A stretch of 38,118 nt of DNA from Atopobacter phocae ATCC BAA-285 (GTDB lineage: Bacteria; Bacillota; Bacilli; Lactobacillales; Aerococcaceae), in assembly GCF_000526675.1 (NCBI RefSeq), contig NZ_JAGN01000010.1, positions 1 to 38,118 of the forward strand. Direction: 5' to 3'. A model generated the notes under the pieces. That model made no database searches, was not told where the DNA came from, and was given only the letters and a program-made list of their open reading frames with translations. The number at the start of each line of letters is the position of its first letter. The first letter of the stretch is position 1. The translations under genes and the position numbers were made by a program. Of the stretch, positions 17,981 to 26,181 are shown piece by piece.

Positions 17981-18532
17981 TTAAAAATTATCTGTTTCAA
18001 TCAAACCGTATTTATTATCTTTACGTTGATACACAATGTTGATGCCGCCTGTTTCAGAATCTTCATATACGAAGAAACTATGTCCTAGCATATTCATTTG
18101 CATTACCGCTTCTTCTGTATCCATTGGTTTTAAATTAAAACGTTTTTTACGCACGATTTCAATACCATCTTGTTCATGTTCTTCATGAACTTCTTCAAAT
18201 ACTGGTAAAGTAACATCTACATTACGATCTCTCGCTTTACGATTAATTCTTGTTTTATATTTACGTACTTGACGTTCAAGCTTATCAACGACTAAATCAA
18301 TACTTGCATATAAATCAGGAGATGTTTCTTCAGCGCGTAACACTAAAAATGAGAATGGAATGGTTACTTCCACTTTCGCTTTTTTATCAGAATATACTTT
18401 AAAGTTTACATGAGCCGTAACATCTGGCACATCTGTAAAGTATTTCTCTAGTTTGGATAAACGTTTCGTTGCATAGCTACGAATCGCTTCCGTTACCTCA
18501 ATGTTTTCTCCACGCATATTATATTTAAACAT
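17981..18532 (-). CDS. hpf: Ribosome hibernation promoting factor, long form
   Basis: Long HPF binds the 30S decoding site and, through its C-terminal domain, joins two 70S ribosomes into inactive 100S dimers. From the ATG at 18532 (AAAGGAG eight bases upstream) the protein has 183 residues. The N-terminal S30AE domain (about 1-100) contains ENIEVTEAIRSYATKRLSKL, and the C-terminal dimerisation domain has KRFNLKPMDTEEAVMQMNML and HSFFVYEDSETG. An in-frame TTG upstream lies in the ribosome binding site and is rejected. It has its own promoter (18609-18637), overlapped by a cre-like box, and a 5' hairpin at 18571-18602. The comFC-hpf-secA order is the normal Firmicute one. Confidence 0.96.
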   Translation of the reverse strand: MFKYNMRGENIEVTEAIRSYATKRLSKLEKYFTDVPDVTAHVNFKVYSDKKAKVEVTIPFSFLVLRAEETSPDLYASIDLVVDKLERQVRKYKTRINRKARDRNVDVTLPVFEEVHEEHEQDGIEIVRKKRFNLKPMDTEEAVMQMNMLGHSFFVYEDSETGGINIVYQRKDNKYGLIETDNF

Positions 18533-18570
18533 ATTTATTTCTCCTTTCAATCTCTAAACGAGTTAGAGTC

Positions 18571-18602
18571 AAGGGGGGTATGTTAGGTATGTCCTACCCC
18601 TT
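18571..18602 (-). promoter_or_regulatory. 5' stem-loop of the hpf transcript
   Basis: On the minus strand AAGGGGTA and TACCCCCCTT can pair around a 14-base loop. The stem would lie within a few bases of the predicted transcript start. It may stabilise the message or bind a regulator. Confidence 0.4.
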
Positions 18603-18608
18603 ACCTAT

Positions 18609-18637
18609 ATTATAAATTGTTTTGATATTTTTTGCAA
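18609..18637 (-). promoter_or_regulatory. hpf promoter
   Basis: TTGCAA (18632-18637), 17 bases, TATAAT (18609-18614) on the minus strand, about 77 bases before the hpf start codon. Spacing is ideal and the -10 perfect. Confidence 0.75.
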
Positions 18638-18646
18638 ACGTATTCA
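18632..18646. promoter_or_regulatory. Candidate cre (CcpA) box over the hpf -35
   Basis: TTGCAAACGTATTCA on the plus strand agrees at every defined position with the cre consensus WTGNAANCGNWNNCW and covers the -35 hexamer. This placement suggests repression of hpf by CcpA when good carbon sources are present, with release in starvation. Confidence 0.55.
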
Positions 18647-18697
18647 CTTTAAATTTTCATTAATCCCTTTCATTTATTCATAACCGACTGCCTTTAT

Positions 18698-19414
18698 TTA
18701 ATGAGCTAATGTAATTGCTGAAAATGATTTGATATTGTATTGTTTTAAAACATCCATTGCTTGATGAAGGGTTGTTCCTGTTGTGTAGACATCATCAATA
18801 AAACAGACATGTTGATTATTTAAATGACTTTCTAATTTGCATATTGCTTCTTCCGATAAAATAAATGGATTATTACTTTCGATACGCTCTTTACGATTTT
18901 GATACGCTTTTTTAATAATGGGTCGATTATCATAAGTCAAGACATCCATATATTCCACTTGAATTTGATCTAAAATATATTTTACTTGGTTAAAACCTCG
19001 CCAGCTTTCCCGTTCTGGATGACTAACAATTGGAATAATCATTTGATCCTTTTTTTGGCATTTATGGATCATATTTCTTAACGGTTGTTCAAATAATTTA
19101 GCAGCACGTATATCACCTACTGTTTTAAACTGACGAATTAATTGTTCAACAACACTTCGATAATGAAATATTGCATGAACTTTAAGCGGATATGTTGCAT
19201 CTATTTTTTGCCAGTACAAACAGTCGGTACAACAAGTAGTCCCCTCTTCAACTGATCGATTACAATATTCACAGCCTGTTTCAGTCCAATAACATAGCTT
19301 TAGTTGTTGTTCGCAAGTATGGCATAACATTGGATATTCAATTTGTTTAAACGAAAACCAGTGCTGCCACTGAAAAAAACACTCAATCGTTTCATTACAT
19401 AATAAACAAGTCAT
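18698..19414 (-). CDS. comFC: ComFC-type phosphoribosyltransferase-like competence protein
   Basis: ComFC proteins are needed for natural transformation and act with ComFA. From the ATG at 19414 (GAGGTG just upstream) the protein has 238 residues. An N-terminal zinc-finger region contains CLLC, CHTC, CEYC and CTDC pairs, and the C-terminal phosphoribosyltransferase signature reads VCFIDDVYTTGTT (about residue 205). An ATG four codons earlier overlaps the comFA stop but lies in the ribosome site. The gap from comFA is about 11 bases, so the two form an operon. No terminator is seen before the hpf promoter. Confidence 0.92.
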   Translation of the reverse strand: MTCLLCNETIECFFQWQHWFSFKQIEYPMLCHTCEQQLKLCYWTETGCEYCNRSVEEGTTCCTDCLYWQKIDATYPLKVHAIFHYRSVVEQLIRQFKTVGDIRAAKLFEQPLRNMIHKCQKKDQMIIPIVSHPERESWRGFNQVKYILDQIQVEYMDVLTYDNRPIIKKAYQNRKERIESNNPFILSEEAICKLESHLNNQHVCFIDDVYTTGTTLHQAMDVLKQYNIKSFSAITLAH

Positions 19415-19425
19415 GTCACACCTCA

Positions 19426-20811
19426 TTATTTTTGCTTTTTAGCTAACTGATTTAGATGTTTAATTTGTTTTCTTGCTATTTTCATTGCTTGTGACTGACC
19501 GTGATGCAAGAAAATAACTTCACCGGTTGGTTGATCGACACTGCGACCTACTCGTCCAGCAATTTGAATTAAAATTTCACTTGAAAAAGTATGATGCTCA
19601 CTTCCTAAAATAATGACATTAATTCCTTTAAAGGTCACTCCACGTTCTAAAATTGTAGTGGTCAATAAAAAATCCCATTCGCCCTCTCGCATTCTTTGTA
19701 CTTTTTCTTGTCGTAGCTCATCTTTGGAAGAGACACTTGTAAAATGATTCGTTTTAAATTCTCTTTTTAAAATTTCTTCAAGTTGAAGCATTCGTTCAAT
19801 GTGTGGGAGGTAAATTAAAAATGGAATGTTGCGTTCTAAATATCGTTTGATTAGTAGTTTAAGTGCGAGAGGACAACTTTTTTTATCGAGCATTTTAGCC
19901 CAATTACCTACCCACTTAAATGTAGGTACCACTAAAGGATGCCCATGATATCGTGCAGGTAAAATACTTAGTTGACACTGTCCTTGCTCCACTCGTTTCA
20001 TCAATGATTGTGGAGGAGTCGCTGTTAACCAAATAATAACACCATCTGGTCTTAACGCTTGTTGAACAGCATGTTGTAACATACTGTTATTAACAGATGG
20101 GAACGCATCTCCTTCATCGATTATGATGACATCAAATAAATGATAAAATCGGAGTAATTGATGGGTAGTCATCATCATTAATGGTGCAATCCCACTTTTT
20201 TCTTCACTATTGCCATAAAAAATAGGAATCGTTAATGGATGAAAGGCCGCTTCATAACGAGGCTTTAAATCAATTGTGACATCGACACGTGGCGCCGCAT
20301 AACAGACCATTTGATGTTGATTTAGTGCCGTTTGAATCCCTTTAAAAGTCATTTCTGTTTTACCGGCACCTGTTACAGCCCATACAAGTAGTTCTTTTTT
20401 TTCAACAATAGCCTGTTCTATATCACTCGACACGCGTTGCTGTTCAGAGGATAATTCAAACGCTAATTCATATGAAAATGATAAATAATTACGCCACATT
20501 TCTTGTAGTAAAAATTGCGTACGTTCTTTAGTTAAGCGATAAAGCTTTGTACAAGATGATAACCGAGAAAAATTAAGACACGAAACACAGTAATAACATG
20601 TTGTATCACATGCGAAACATGGTTTGACAATCCATTGATTACTTGGAGAACCACAGCGTTGACAGTGTGAATCATTTAATGCAGGTATTGTTTCTATTAT
20701 TTCTATTAATTCTTTTTCGTCAACATGCTGTGGTATTGTATCGTCTAATTCTTTAAGTGCTAGTTGTCGTCCAATCAATTGTTGTTCAAAAAGTGATGCC
20801 TCCTTACTCAT
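19426..20811 (-). CDS. comFA: ComFA late competence DEAD-box-type DNA translocase
   Basis: ComFA is a membrane-associated ATPase that helps pull single-stranded DNA into competent cells. From the ATG at 20811 (GAGGAGGG five bases upstream) it has 461 residues. A four-cysteine zinc finger (CQRCG, then CFACDTTCYYC) lies at about 50-85, Walker A WAVTGAGKTEM follows, then the Walker B variant IIDEGDAFP and TATPP. The second helicase lobe has TTTILERGVTFKG and AGRVGRS. The frame is intact, so the uptake motor is not a pseudogene. Other uptake genes (comE, comG) are not in this window, so competence itself cannot be claimed. Confidence 0.95.
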   Translation of the reverse strand: MSKEASLFEQQLIGRQLALKELDDTIPQHVDEKELIEIIETIPALNDSHCQRCGSPSNQWIVKPCFACDTTCYYCVSCLNFSRLSSCTKLYRLTKERTQFLLQEMWRNYLSFSYELAFELSSEQQRVSSDIEQAIVEKKELLVWAVTGAGKTEMTFKGIQTALNQHQMVCYAAPRVDVTIDLKPRYEAAFHPLTIPIFYGNSEEKSGIAPLMMMTTHQLLRFYHLFDVIIIDEGDAFPSVNNSMLQHAVQQALRPDGVIIWLTATPPQSLMKRVEQGQCQLSILPARYHGHPLVVPTFKWVGNWAKMLDKKSCPLALKLLIKRYLERNIPFLIYLPHIERMLQLEEILKREFKTNHFTSVSSKDELRQEKVQRMREGEWDFLLTTTILERGVTFKGINVIILGSEHHTFSSEILIQIAGRVGRSVDQPTGEVIFLHHGQSQAMKIARKQIKHLNQLAKKQK

Positions 20812-20860
20812 TTTGTCCCTCCTCATATATAAGAGATGCCTTCTTTATCAAAAAGGGGCA

Positions 20861-20891
20861 AAAAAAAAGAATGTATGCAGACATTCTTTTT
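20861..20891 (-). terminator. Terminator after yigZ
   Basis: The stem AAAAAGAATGT/ACATTCTTTTT has a 6-base loop directly after the yigZ stop, followed on the minus strand by a T-run. Confidence 0.8.
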
Positions 20892-20893
20892 CG

Positions 20894-21526
20894 TTAATCT
20901 TTGATTGGTGTTGGCATGACTTCTTTTTTAGTCATTTCTATTTCTACATTATTTTGAAAAAAATTAATCAATTCATCGTGACAATGCTGATAAGCTTCAA
21001 CAGGCACGTGCAATTCATAAGTCACTTGTTCTAAATAATTTCGATCAGATACATCAATTTGCTGCTGATTTAAGAAATAATCGAAGGAATCAATTGTTTT
21101 ATAATCAAATGTTACTTTAAAAAACTGATGAACCACTCGATCGACAATGATTGATTCATCTAACGCATGAGCAACTGCTTCTGTATATGCCCGAATTAAA
21201 CCACCGGCACCTAATTTTACCCCACCAAAATATCGAGTCACTATTGCTAAGACATCATGTAATTCTTGTTTTTTTAGTACTTCAAGCATCGGTACACCAG
21301 CTGTTTGACTAGGCTCTCCATCATCTGACATACGCTGAACCAAATCATCTGGACCTAATAAATAGGCATAACAATTATGTGTGGCCTTTGCGTGTTCTTT
21401 TCGAATCATGCTTAAATATTCCAATGCATCGTCTTCCGTTTCAATTGGAAATAAATGACAAATAAAACGCGATCCTTTTATTTCTATTTCAGACGTATGA
21501 CAATCTTGAATCGATAAATTACTCAT
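20894..21526 (-). CDS. yigZ: YigZ/IMPACT family protein
   Basis: The YigZ (B. subtilis YvyE) family is related to eukaryotic IMPACT; its bacterial role is not settled, though a translation-linked one is suspected. From the ATG at 21526 (GGAGG nine bases upstream) the protein has 210 residues. The N-terminal UPF0029 domain holds the signature RMSDDGEPSQTAGVPML at about 65-81, then VTRYFGGVKLGAGGLIRAY, and a smaller C-terminal ferredoxin-like domain follows. It is diverged from degV by a 219-base gap and precedes comFA, as in Bacillus. Confidence 0.9.
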   Translation of the reverse strand: MSNLSIQDCHTSEIEIKGSRFICHLFPIETEDDALEYLSMIRKEHAKATHNCYAYLLGPDDLVQRMSDDGEPSQTAGVPMLEVLKKQELHDVLAIVTRYFGGVKLGAGGLIRAYTEAVAHALDESIIVDRVVHQFFKVTFDYKTIDSFDYFLNQQQIDVSDRNYLEQVTYELHVPVEAYQHCHDELINFFQNNVEIEMTKKEVMPTPIKD

Positions 21527-21608
21527 TTTTAAATTCCTCCTTTTCAACTTTTTATAAATAATGATGCTTTCTTTTATTTTTTATTAAAAAAATATCATAC
21601 ATCTTTTT

Positions 21609-21637
21609 TTGACAATTCTTTTTTTCTATACTATCAT
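21609..21637 (+). promoter_or_regulatory. degV promoter
   Basis: TTGACA (21609-21614), 17 bases, TATCAT (21632-21637), giving a leader of about 100 bases before degV. The remainder of the yigZ-degV gap is very AT-rich and shows nothing else I can name. Confidence 0.7.
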
Positions 21638-21745
21638 TTTGATATATTGTATATAAATTTGCAAGTTACTATTTTTTCTCTTTGTTAATCTAATATAAAA
21701 TTTAACAAAGATAAACGATTCAATTATAGATTTGGAGAATACATC

Positions 21746-22618
21746 ATGAAAATTGCATTATTAACTGATAGTACCGCTTATTTAACAAAACAACAAATTG
21801 ATAATTGGCAAGTCCACGTTGTCTCCCTATCAGTATTATTTGGTCAAGAAGTTTTTAAAGAAACAGAATTAGATCACGCTCAATTTTATCAAATGTTGAA
21901 TACAAATCCTAATTTCCCAACGAGCTCTCAACCTTCTCCTGGTGAATTTTTAACCACCTTTGAAAAATTAGAACAAGCTGGGTTTGAAGCAGTTATTTCT
22001 GTTCATTTATCAAGTAAAATTAGTGGAACATTTCAATCCGTTCAAACCTTAAGTCAACAATACGAAGGACCACTAAAAATTTATCCAATCGACTCAAAAA
22101 GTTCCTGTGCTGGACAAGGCCGAGTAGTTCAATATGTTAATGAATTAATTCAACAACAACTACCAGCTGAAGAAATTGCATCACGCGCTCAAGCTTTTGC
22201 AGATGACACACAAGTTTATTTAATGGTAGATGATCTCACTAACCTTTCACGCGGTGGACGTCTTTCAAAAAGTGCTGCTATGGTCGGCAATGCTTTAAAA
22301 ATTAAACCCCTTTTAAAATTCGACACCGGTGAGATTATTTTAAAAGAAAAAATAAGGACCGAAAATAAAGTATTTAAACGTTTAGTCGAATTATTTGAAG
22401 CTGATTATGATTCAAGTGCTTCCTACGCAATGACTATTGTTCATTTTGAACGAGAAAAAGAAGCACAAACTTTACGATTAAAATTTGAAGAAAAATTCAA
22501 CGGCTTAACTATTTCTGAAGGAACCATTGGGCCAGTTATTGGCACACACCTTGGACCTGGGGCATTAGGTGTGACGTGGGTCAAATTACCGGCCGACGTG
22601 ACACTTTCGTCATATTAA
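21746..22618 (+). CDS. DegV family fatty acid-binding protein
   Basis: DegV/FakB proteins hold a fatty acid and, with the kinase FakA, present it for phosphorylation and membrane lipid synthesis. The 290 residues include IALLTDSTAYLT at the start, the head-group loop FPTSSQPSPGEF (about 58-69), SSKISGTFQS, and the conserved LTNLSRGGRLSK and IGTHLGPGALG at the C-terminal half. The ATG follows TTTGGAG. No fakA is nearby. It is monocistronic, ending at a strong hairpin. Confidence 0.9.
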   Translation: MKIALLTDSTAYLTKQQIDNWQVHVVSLSVLFGQEVFKETELDHAQFYQMLNTNPNFPTSSQPSPGEFLTTFEKLEQAGFEAVISVHLSSKISGTFQSVQTLSQQYEGPLKIYPIDSKSSCAGQGRVVQYVNELIQQQLPAEEIASRAQAFADDTQVYLMVDDLTNLSRGGRLSKSAAMVGNALKIKPLLKFDTGEIILKEKIRTENKVFKRLVELFEADYDSSASYAMTIVHFEREKEAQTLRLKFEEKFNGLTISEGTIGPVIGTHLGPGALGVTWVKLPADVTLSSY

Positions 22619-22631
22619 CATGGACTAGCAA

Positions 22632-22669
22632 AAAAGATAGGAATTGCATACGCAATTCCTATCTTTTAT
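22632..22669. terminator. Bidirectional terminator between degV and tagO
   Basis: A perfect 16-base-pair stem (AAAAGATAGGAATTGC/GCAATTCCTATCTTTT) with a 4-base loop, flanked by A and T runs. Its right edge touches the tagO stop codon, so one hairpin serves both convergent genes. Confidence 0.88.
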
Positions 22670-23694
22670 TTGTTTTGAGACGTATTAGTGATACTCAATA
22701 GCCAAGCCCCTAATAAAATTCCACCTGCAATGAATAAAATACTCATATTTTCAGATAATTCACTCGCAAGCGAAGCTAAAGAAAAAATACCACTTAACGT
22801 ATAAATTAAGTACACCGATTGACGATGGGAATATCCACTTTTTAATAAACGATGATGTAAATGTCGTCGATCTCCTTTAAAAAGAGGTTTTACCTTTATA
22901 AATCGAGCCATCATCACAAATAACAAATCGGATAAAGGCAATGCTAATATTGAAACAGGTAATATTAAGGATAAAAATGCTGTGTTTTTAATTCCTATTA
23001 ACGAAACAATTGCTAACATAAAGCCTAACCATAATGCACCTGTGTCGCCTAAATAAATTTTTGCTGGGTGCCAGTTCATTGGAATAAATCCAACAACACT
23101 AGCAAATAAAAGCATAACTATGACTAATTGCGGAATAGGGGTCGGCTCAATAAAAAGATAAAAGATAATCCCCATTGTTGTTAATGCAATGAGACTTACT
23201 CCACTCGCTAAACCATCCAAACCGTCCATTAAGTTCATTGCATTACTCATTACAAATAACCACACTAAGACCGCTAATGAACCGATAAGAGGCGGGAGAG
23301 GTAAATCAAAAAAGCGAGTAATATGAATGGAATGGATTGTTAACTCTGAGCCCATAACAACAATTAAACTAGCTAAAATAATCCCGATTGATTTTTTCAA
23401 CGGGCTCAACTCGTACAGGTCATCCAGTACTCCCACACCCACTAAAACAGAAGAGGCAATTAAAACACTCGTAAAATAGGAAAACTGCTCCTTAAAAAAC
23501 AAGAAAAAAGTTAGCCAAAAAGAAAAATGAAGTGCTAATCCTCCCATTGTAACAACTGGCTGTGTATGAATGTGCCTTTCACGTGGTTGATCTAACCAAT
23601 TCCATTGCTGCCCTTTTCGATGCAGTAATTTTGTTAATGTATAACTGACGATGATACAAAATATCATTGAGCAGAGCGCACGAATATAGATCAT
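22666..23694 (-). CDS. tagO: Undecaprenyl-phosphate GlcNAc-1-phosphate transferase (TagO/WecA type)
   Basis: This membrane enzyme transfers GlcNAc-1-phosphate to undecaprenyl phosphate, the first step of wall teichoic acid or related glycopolymers. It has about ten or eleven hydrophobic segments. The family motifs are GVGVLDDLYELSP (about 85-98), NAMNLMDGLDGLASG (about 150), YLGDTGALWLGF (about 215) and the cytoplasmic GDRRHLHHRLL (about 275). The ATG at 23694 has AGAGG eight bases upstream; a GTG three codons before is part of that region. It is 25 bases after nadE and the last gene of pncB-nadE-tagO. Confidence 0.92.
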   Translation of the reverse strand: MIYIRALCSMIFCIIVSYTLTKLLHRKGQQWNWLDQPRERHIHTQPVVTMGGLALHFSFWLTFFLFFKEQFSYFTSVLIASSVLVGVGVLDDLYELSPLKKSIGIILASLIVVMGSELTIHSIHITRFFDLPLPPLIGSLAVLVWLFVMSNAMNLMDGLDGLASGVSLIALTTMGIIFYLFIEPTPIPQLVIVMLLFASVVGFIPMNWHPAKIYLGDTGALWLGFMLAIVSLIGIKNTAFLSLILPVSILALPLSDLLFVMMARFIKVKPLFKGDRRHLHHRLLKSGYSHRQSVYLIYTLSGIFSLASLASELSENMSILFIAGGILLGAWLLSITNTSQNK

Positions 23695-23719
23695 ATCCTT
23701 CACCTCTTTAGCGATTCAA

Positions 23720-24556
23720 TCATGAATTAGATTGCCAAAAGCTATCATAACGATTAATTGGCAAATGTCTTTTATGCTCTGTTTTATTGTACCAATTTTC
23801 GATCGTTTGAGCAGCTTGTTCTGGTACAATGCGCCCTTCTAAATAATCATCAATCAATGAATAGGAAACGCCAAGTGCCTCTTCATCGGCTAACAATGGG
23901 CGATTTTCTTCTAAGTCAGCTGTCGGTATCTTTTCATACAAACGTGGATCTGCGCCTAACACTTGAAGAAGTTGACGACCTTGACGCTTATTTAATCCCC
24001 ATAATGGCACAATATCTGCAGCACCATCACCAAATTTTGTGTAAAAACCAGTCACAGCCTCTGCAGCGTGATCACTCCCTACAACAATACCTTGATGTTC
24101 CCCGGCGATAGCATACTGCGTCACCATACGTATCCTCGCTTTAATATTTCCTTTATTAAAATCACTGATTGTTTTCTTCATTGGAATAAGTGAATCCACA
24201 ATAGCATCCACACCCGCTTTAATATTAACGGTCATCACTTGATCCGGCTGAATAAAATTTAAAGCTAACTGTGCATCTGCTTCATCATTTTGTACACCAT
24301 AAGGTAAACGAACTGCTATAAATTGATAACTCGAATCCCCAGATTCATCCCGCATCTCTTCCATTGTTAATTGCAATAATCGACCTAATAAAGTAGAATC
24401 TTGACCTCCACTAATACCTAATACAAATGTTTTTAAAAAAGAATGTGCCTTTAAATAATCTTTTAAAAATTGAATGATTTGTCGAATTTCGTCGGTCGGT
24501 TCAATTGTCGGTTTGACATTTAAAGCACGAATAATTTCTAATTGTTTAGCTCTCAT
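23720..24556 (-). CDS. nadE: Ammonia-dependent NAD(+) synthetase
   Basis: NadE amidates nicotinate adenine dinucleotide to NAD with ammonia and ATP. The 278 residues match the short, ammonia-using form without a glutaminase domain. The ATP pyrophosphatase loop is [16 protein letters not shown] (about 47-62); later motifs are [20 protein letters not shown] and [12 protein letters not shown]. The ATG at 24556 has GGGAGG seven bases upstream. It starts 19 bases after pncB, and the pair forms the nicotinic acid salvage route, lacking only nadD here. Confidence 0.96.
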   Translation of the reverse strand: MRAKQLEIIRALNVKPTIEPTDEIRQIIQFLKDYLKAHSFLKTFVLGISGGQDSTLLGRLLQLTMEEMRDESGDSSYQFIAVRLPYGVQNDEADAQLALNFIQPDQVMTVNIKAGVDAIVDSLIPMKKTISDFNKGNIKARIRMVTQYAIAGEHQGIVVGSDHAAEAVTGFYTKFGDGAADIVPLWGLNKRQGRQLLQVLGADPRLYEKIPTADLEENRPLLADEEALGVSYSLIDDYLEGRIVPEQAAQTIENWYNKTEHKRHLPINRYDSFWQSNS

Positions 24557-24575
24557 CAAAAAACCTCCCTCATCT

Positions 24576-26054
24576 TTATGATCGATTCAACTTCGAACGC
24601 TCTTTAACATCTTTACGAATTGCTGCAATTTTCTCTACTTTTTGATTATATAACGTTTGTGATAAATCAACTGGATATGGTTCTGGATTTAAAATGCGTT
24701 TATATTCATCCCACAGCTGGTCTAACTGACACATGCTAAACTGTTTAATCTCATCTAGTGTTGGTAATTGATAAACTAACTCGCCATTAACAAAGATATC
24801 TTGTAAAAGCGGACGCGCTGTGAAATCTTTAACTGTTTTGTTAATATATGTATATACAGGATGGAACATGAATAATTCTTCTAATTGGTCAACTTGTTCA
24901 TCTGCTAAAGTAATATAATCGCCTTCAGACTTACCATCACAATTTCTAGTAATTCGCCATACTTGTTTCTTACCTGGTGTCGAAATTTTCTCTGCGTTAG
25001 AGGAAATCTTCATTGTATCTTCCATTTCACCTGTCTCATTTTCAATTGAAACTAATTTGTAAACGGCACCTAAAGCAGGTTGATCAAATGCAGTAATTAG
25101 TTTTGTTCCAATACCCCATACATCAATTTTAGCACCTTGCATCTTTAAGTTTAAAATCGTGTCTTCATCCATATCGTTAGATGCATAAATTTTGGCCTCT
25201 GTATAGCCCGCAGCATCTAACTGTTCTCGAACTTTTTTAGACATATAAGCCATGTCGCCACTATCAATTCGAACACCTAAGAAGTTGATTTGATCGCCCA
25301 TTTCATTCGCCACACGAATAGCATTTGGAACACCTGATGCTAGCGTATCATATGTATCTACTAAAAAAACACAATCTTTATGGGCTTTTGCGTAACTCAT
25401 AAAAGCGCGGTAATCGTCGCGATAGGCTTGAACCAATGAATGAGCATGTGTACCGGCAACCGGGATTCCAAATTTTTTTCCTGCACGTACGTTACTTGTT
25501 GCATCAAAACCAGCAATATAAGCCGCACGTGTTCCCCAAATAGCAGCATCCATCTCTTGAGCACGTCTAGAACCAAACTCCATCACACTATCGTTTCCTG
25601 CTACTGAACGAATTCGACTAGCTTTCGTTGCAATTAAAACATGGAAATTTAAAATATTTAATAATGGTGTTTCAATTAACTGACATTCAGCTAGTGACCC
25701 TTCTACTTGAATTAATGGTTCATTGGCAAACACCAAATCCCCTTCTAATACTGCACGGACATTTCCTTTAAAACGAAATTCACGTAAATAGTCAATGAAA
25801 GCTTCTTCGTAATCTTGAGTATTCGATAAATAAGCTAAATCACTTTCTGAAAAGTGTAAATCTTCTAAAAATCGAACAATTCGCTCTAACCCTGCATTGA
25901 CCGCATAGCCACTACCAAATGGATTTTTGCGATAATAAGCTTCAAATACAGCTTTCTTTTGATCAATGCCATCTTTCCAATACGCATAAATCATATTAAT
26001 TTGATATAAATCAGTATGTAATATTAATGAATCATCTGTGTAATTTAAATACAT
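24576..26054 (-). CDS. pncB: Nicotinate phosphoribosyltransferase
   Basis: PncB joins nicotinate to PRPP, the entry to NAD salvage. From the ATG at 26054 (GAGGAG seven bases upstream) the protein has 492 residues. The N-terminus [16 protein letters not shown], the catalytic region [24 protein letters not shown] and AGTHAHSLV, and the PRPP-binding [17 protein letters not shown] are all typical of the long Firmicute form. It leads the operon with nadE and tagO; a candidate promoter is at 26089-26118. Confidence 0.96.
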   Translation of the reverse strand: MYLNYTDDSLILHTDLYQINMIYAYWKDGIDQKKAVFEAYYRKNPFGSGYAVNAGLERIVRFLEDLHFSESDLAYLSNTQDYEEAFIDYLREFRFKGNVRAVLEGDLVFANEPLIQVEGSLAECQLIETPLLNILNFHVLIATKASRIRSVAGNDSVMEFGSRRAQEMDAAIWGTRAAYIAGFDATSNVRAGKKFGIPVAGTHAHSLVQAYRDDYRAFMSYAKAHKDCVFLVDTYDTLASGVPNAIRVANEMGDQINFLGVRIDSGDMAYMSKKVREQLDAAGYTEAKIYASNDMDEDTILNLKMQGAKIDVWGIGTKLITAFDQPALGAVYKLVSIENETGEMEDTMKISSNAEKISTPGKKQVWRITRNCDGKSEGDYITLADEQVDQLEELFMFHPVYTYINKTVKDFTARPLLQDIFVNGELVYQLPTLDEIKQFSMCQLDQLWDEYKRILNPEPYPVDLSQTLYNQKVEKIAAIRKDVKERSKLNRS

Positions 26055-26088
26055 GCTTACTCTCCTCATTTTGACAATCTTTTATTTA

Positions 26089-26118
26089 ATAGTATCACGA
26101 TTAGAAGAAGAGTTGAAA
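26089..26118 (-). promoter_or_regulatory. Candidate pncB operon promoter
   Basis: TTTCAA (26113-26118), 18 bases, then an extended -10, TG-A-TACTAT (-10 hexamer 26089-26094). It stands 34 bases before the pncB start. Confidence 0.45.
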
Positions 26119-26141
26119 CTTTATGGCAATTTAATGAAAAT

Positions 26142-26175
26142 AAAAAACTAGTTGATAAGCGAACTTATCAACTAG
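26142..26175 (-). terminator. Terminator after the glycosylphosphotransferase gene
   Basis: A perfect 12-base-pair stem (CTAGTTGATAAG/CTTATCAACTAG) with a CGAA loop is followed on the minus strand by a T-run. Confidence 0.88.
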
Positions 26176-26181
26176 CCTAAA

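Noticed and set aside
20812-20860. Competence promoter box (cin/ComX type) before comFA
   Set aside because: No TACGAATA-like element is present; only weak ordinary promoter hexamers can be found.
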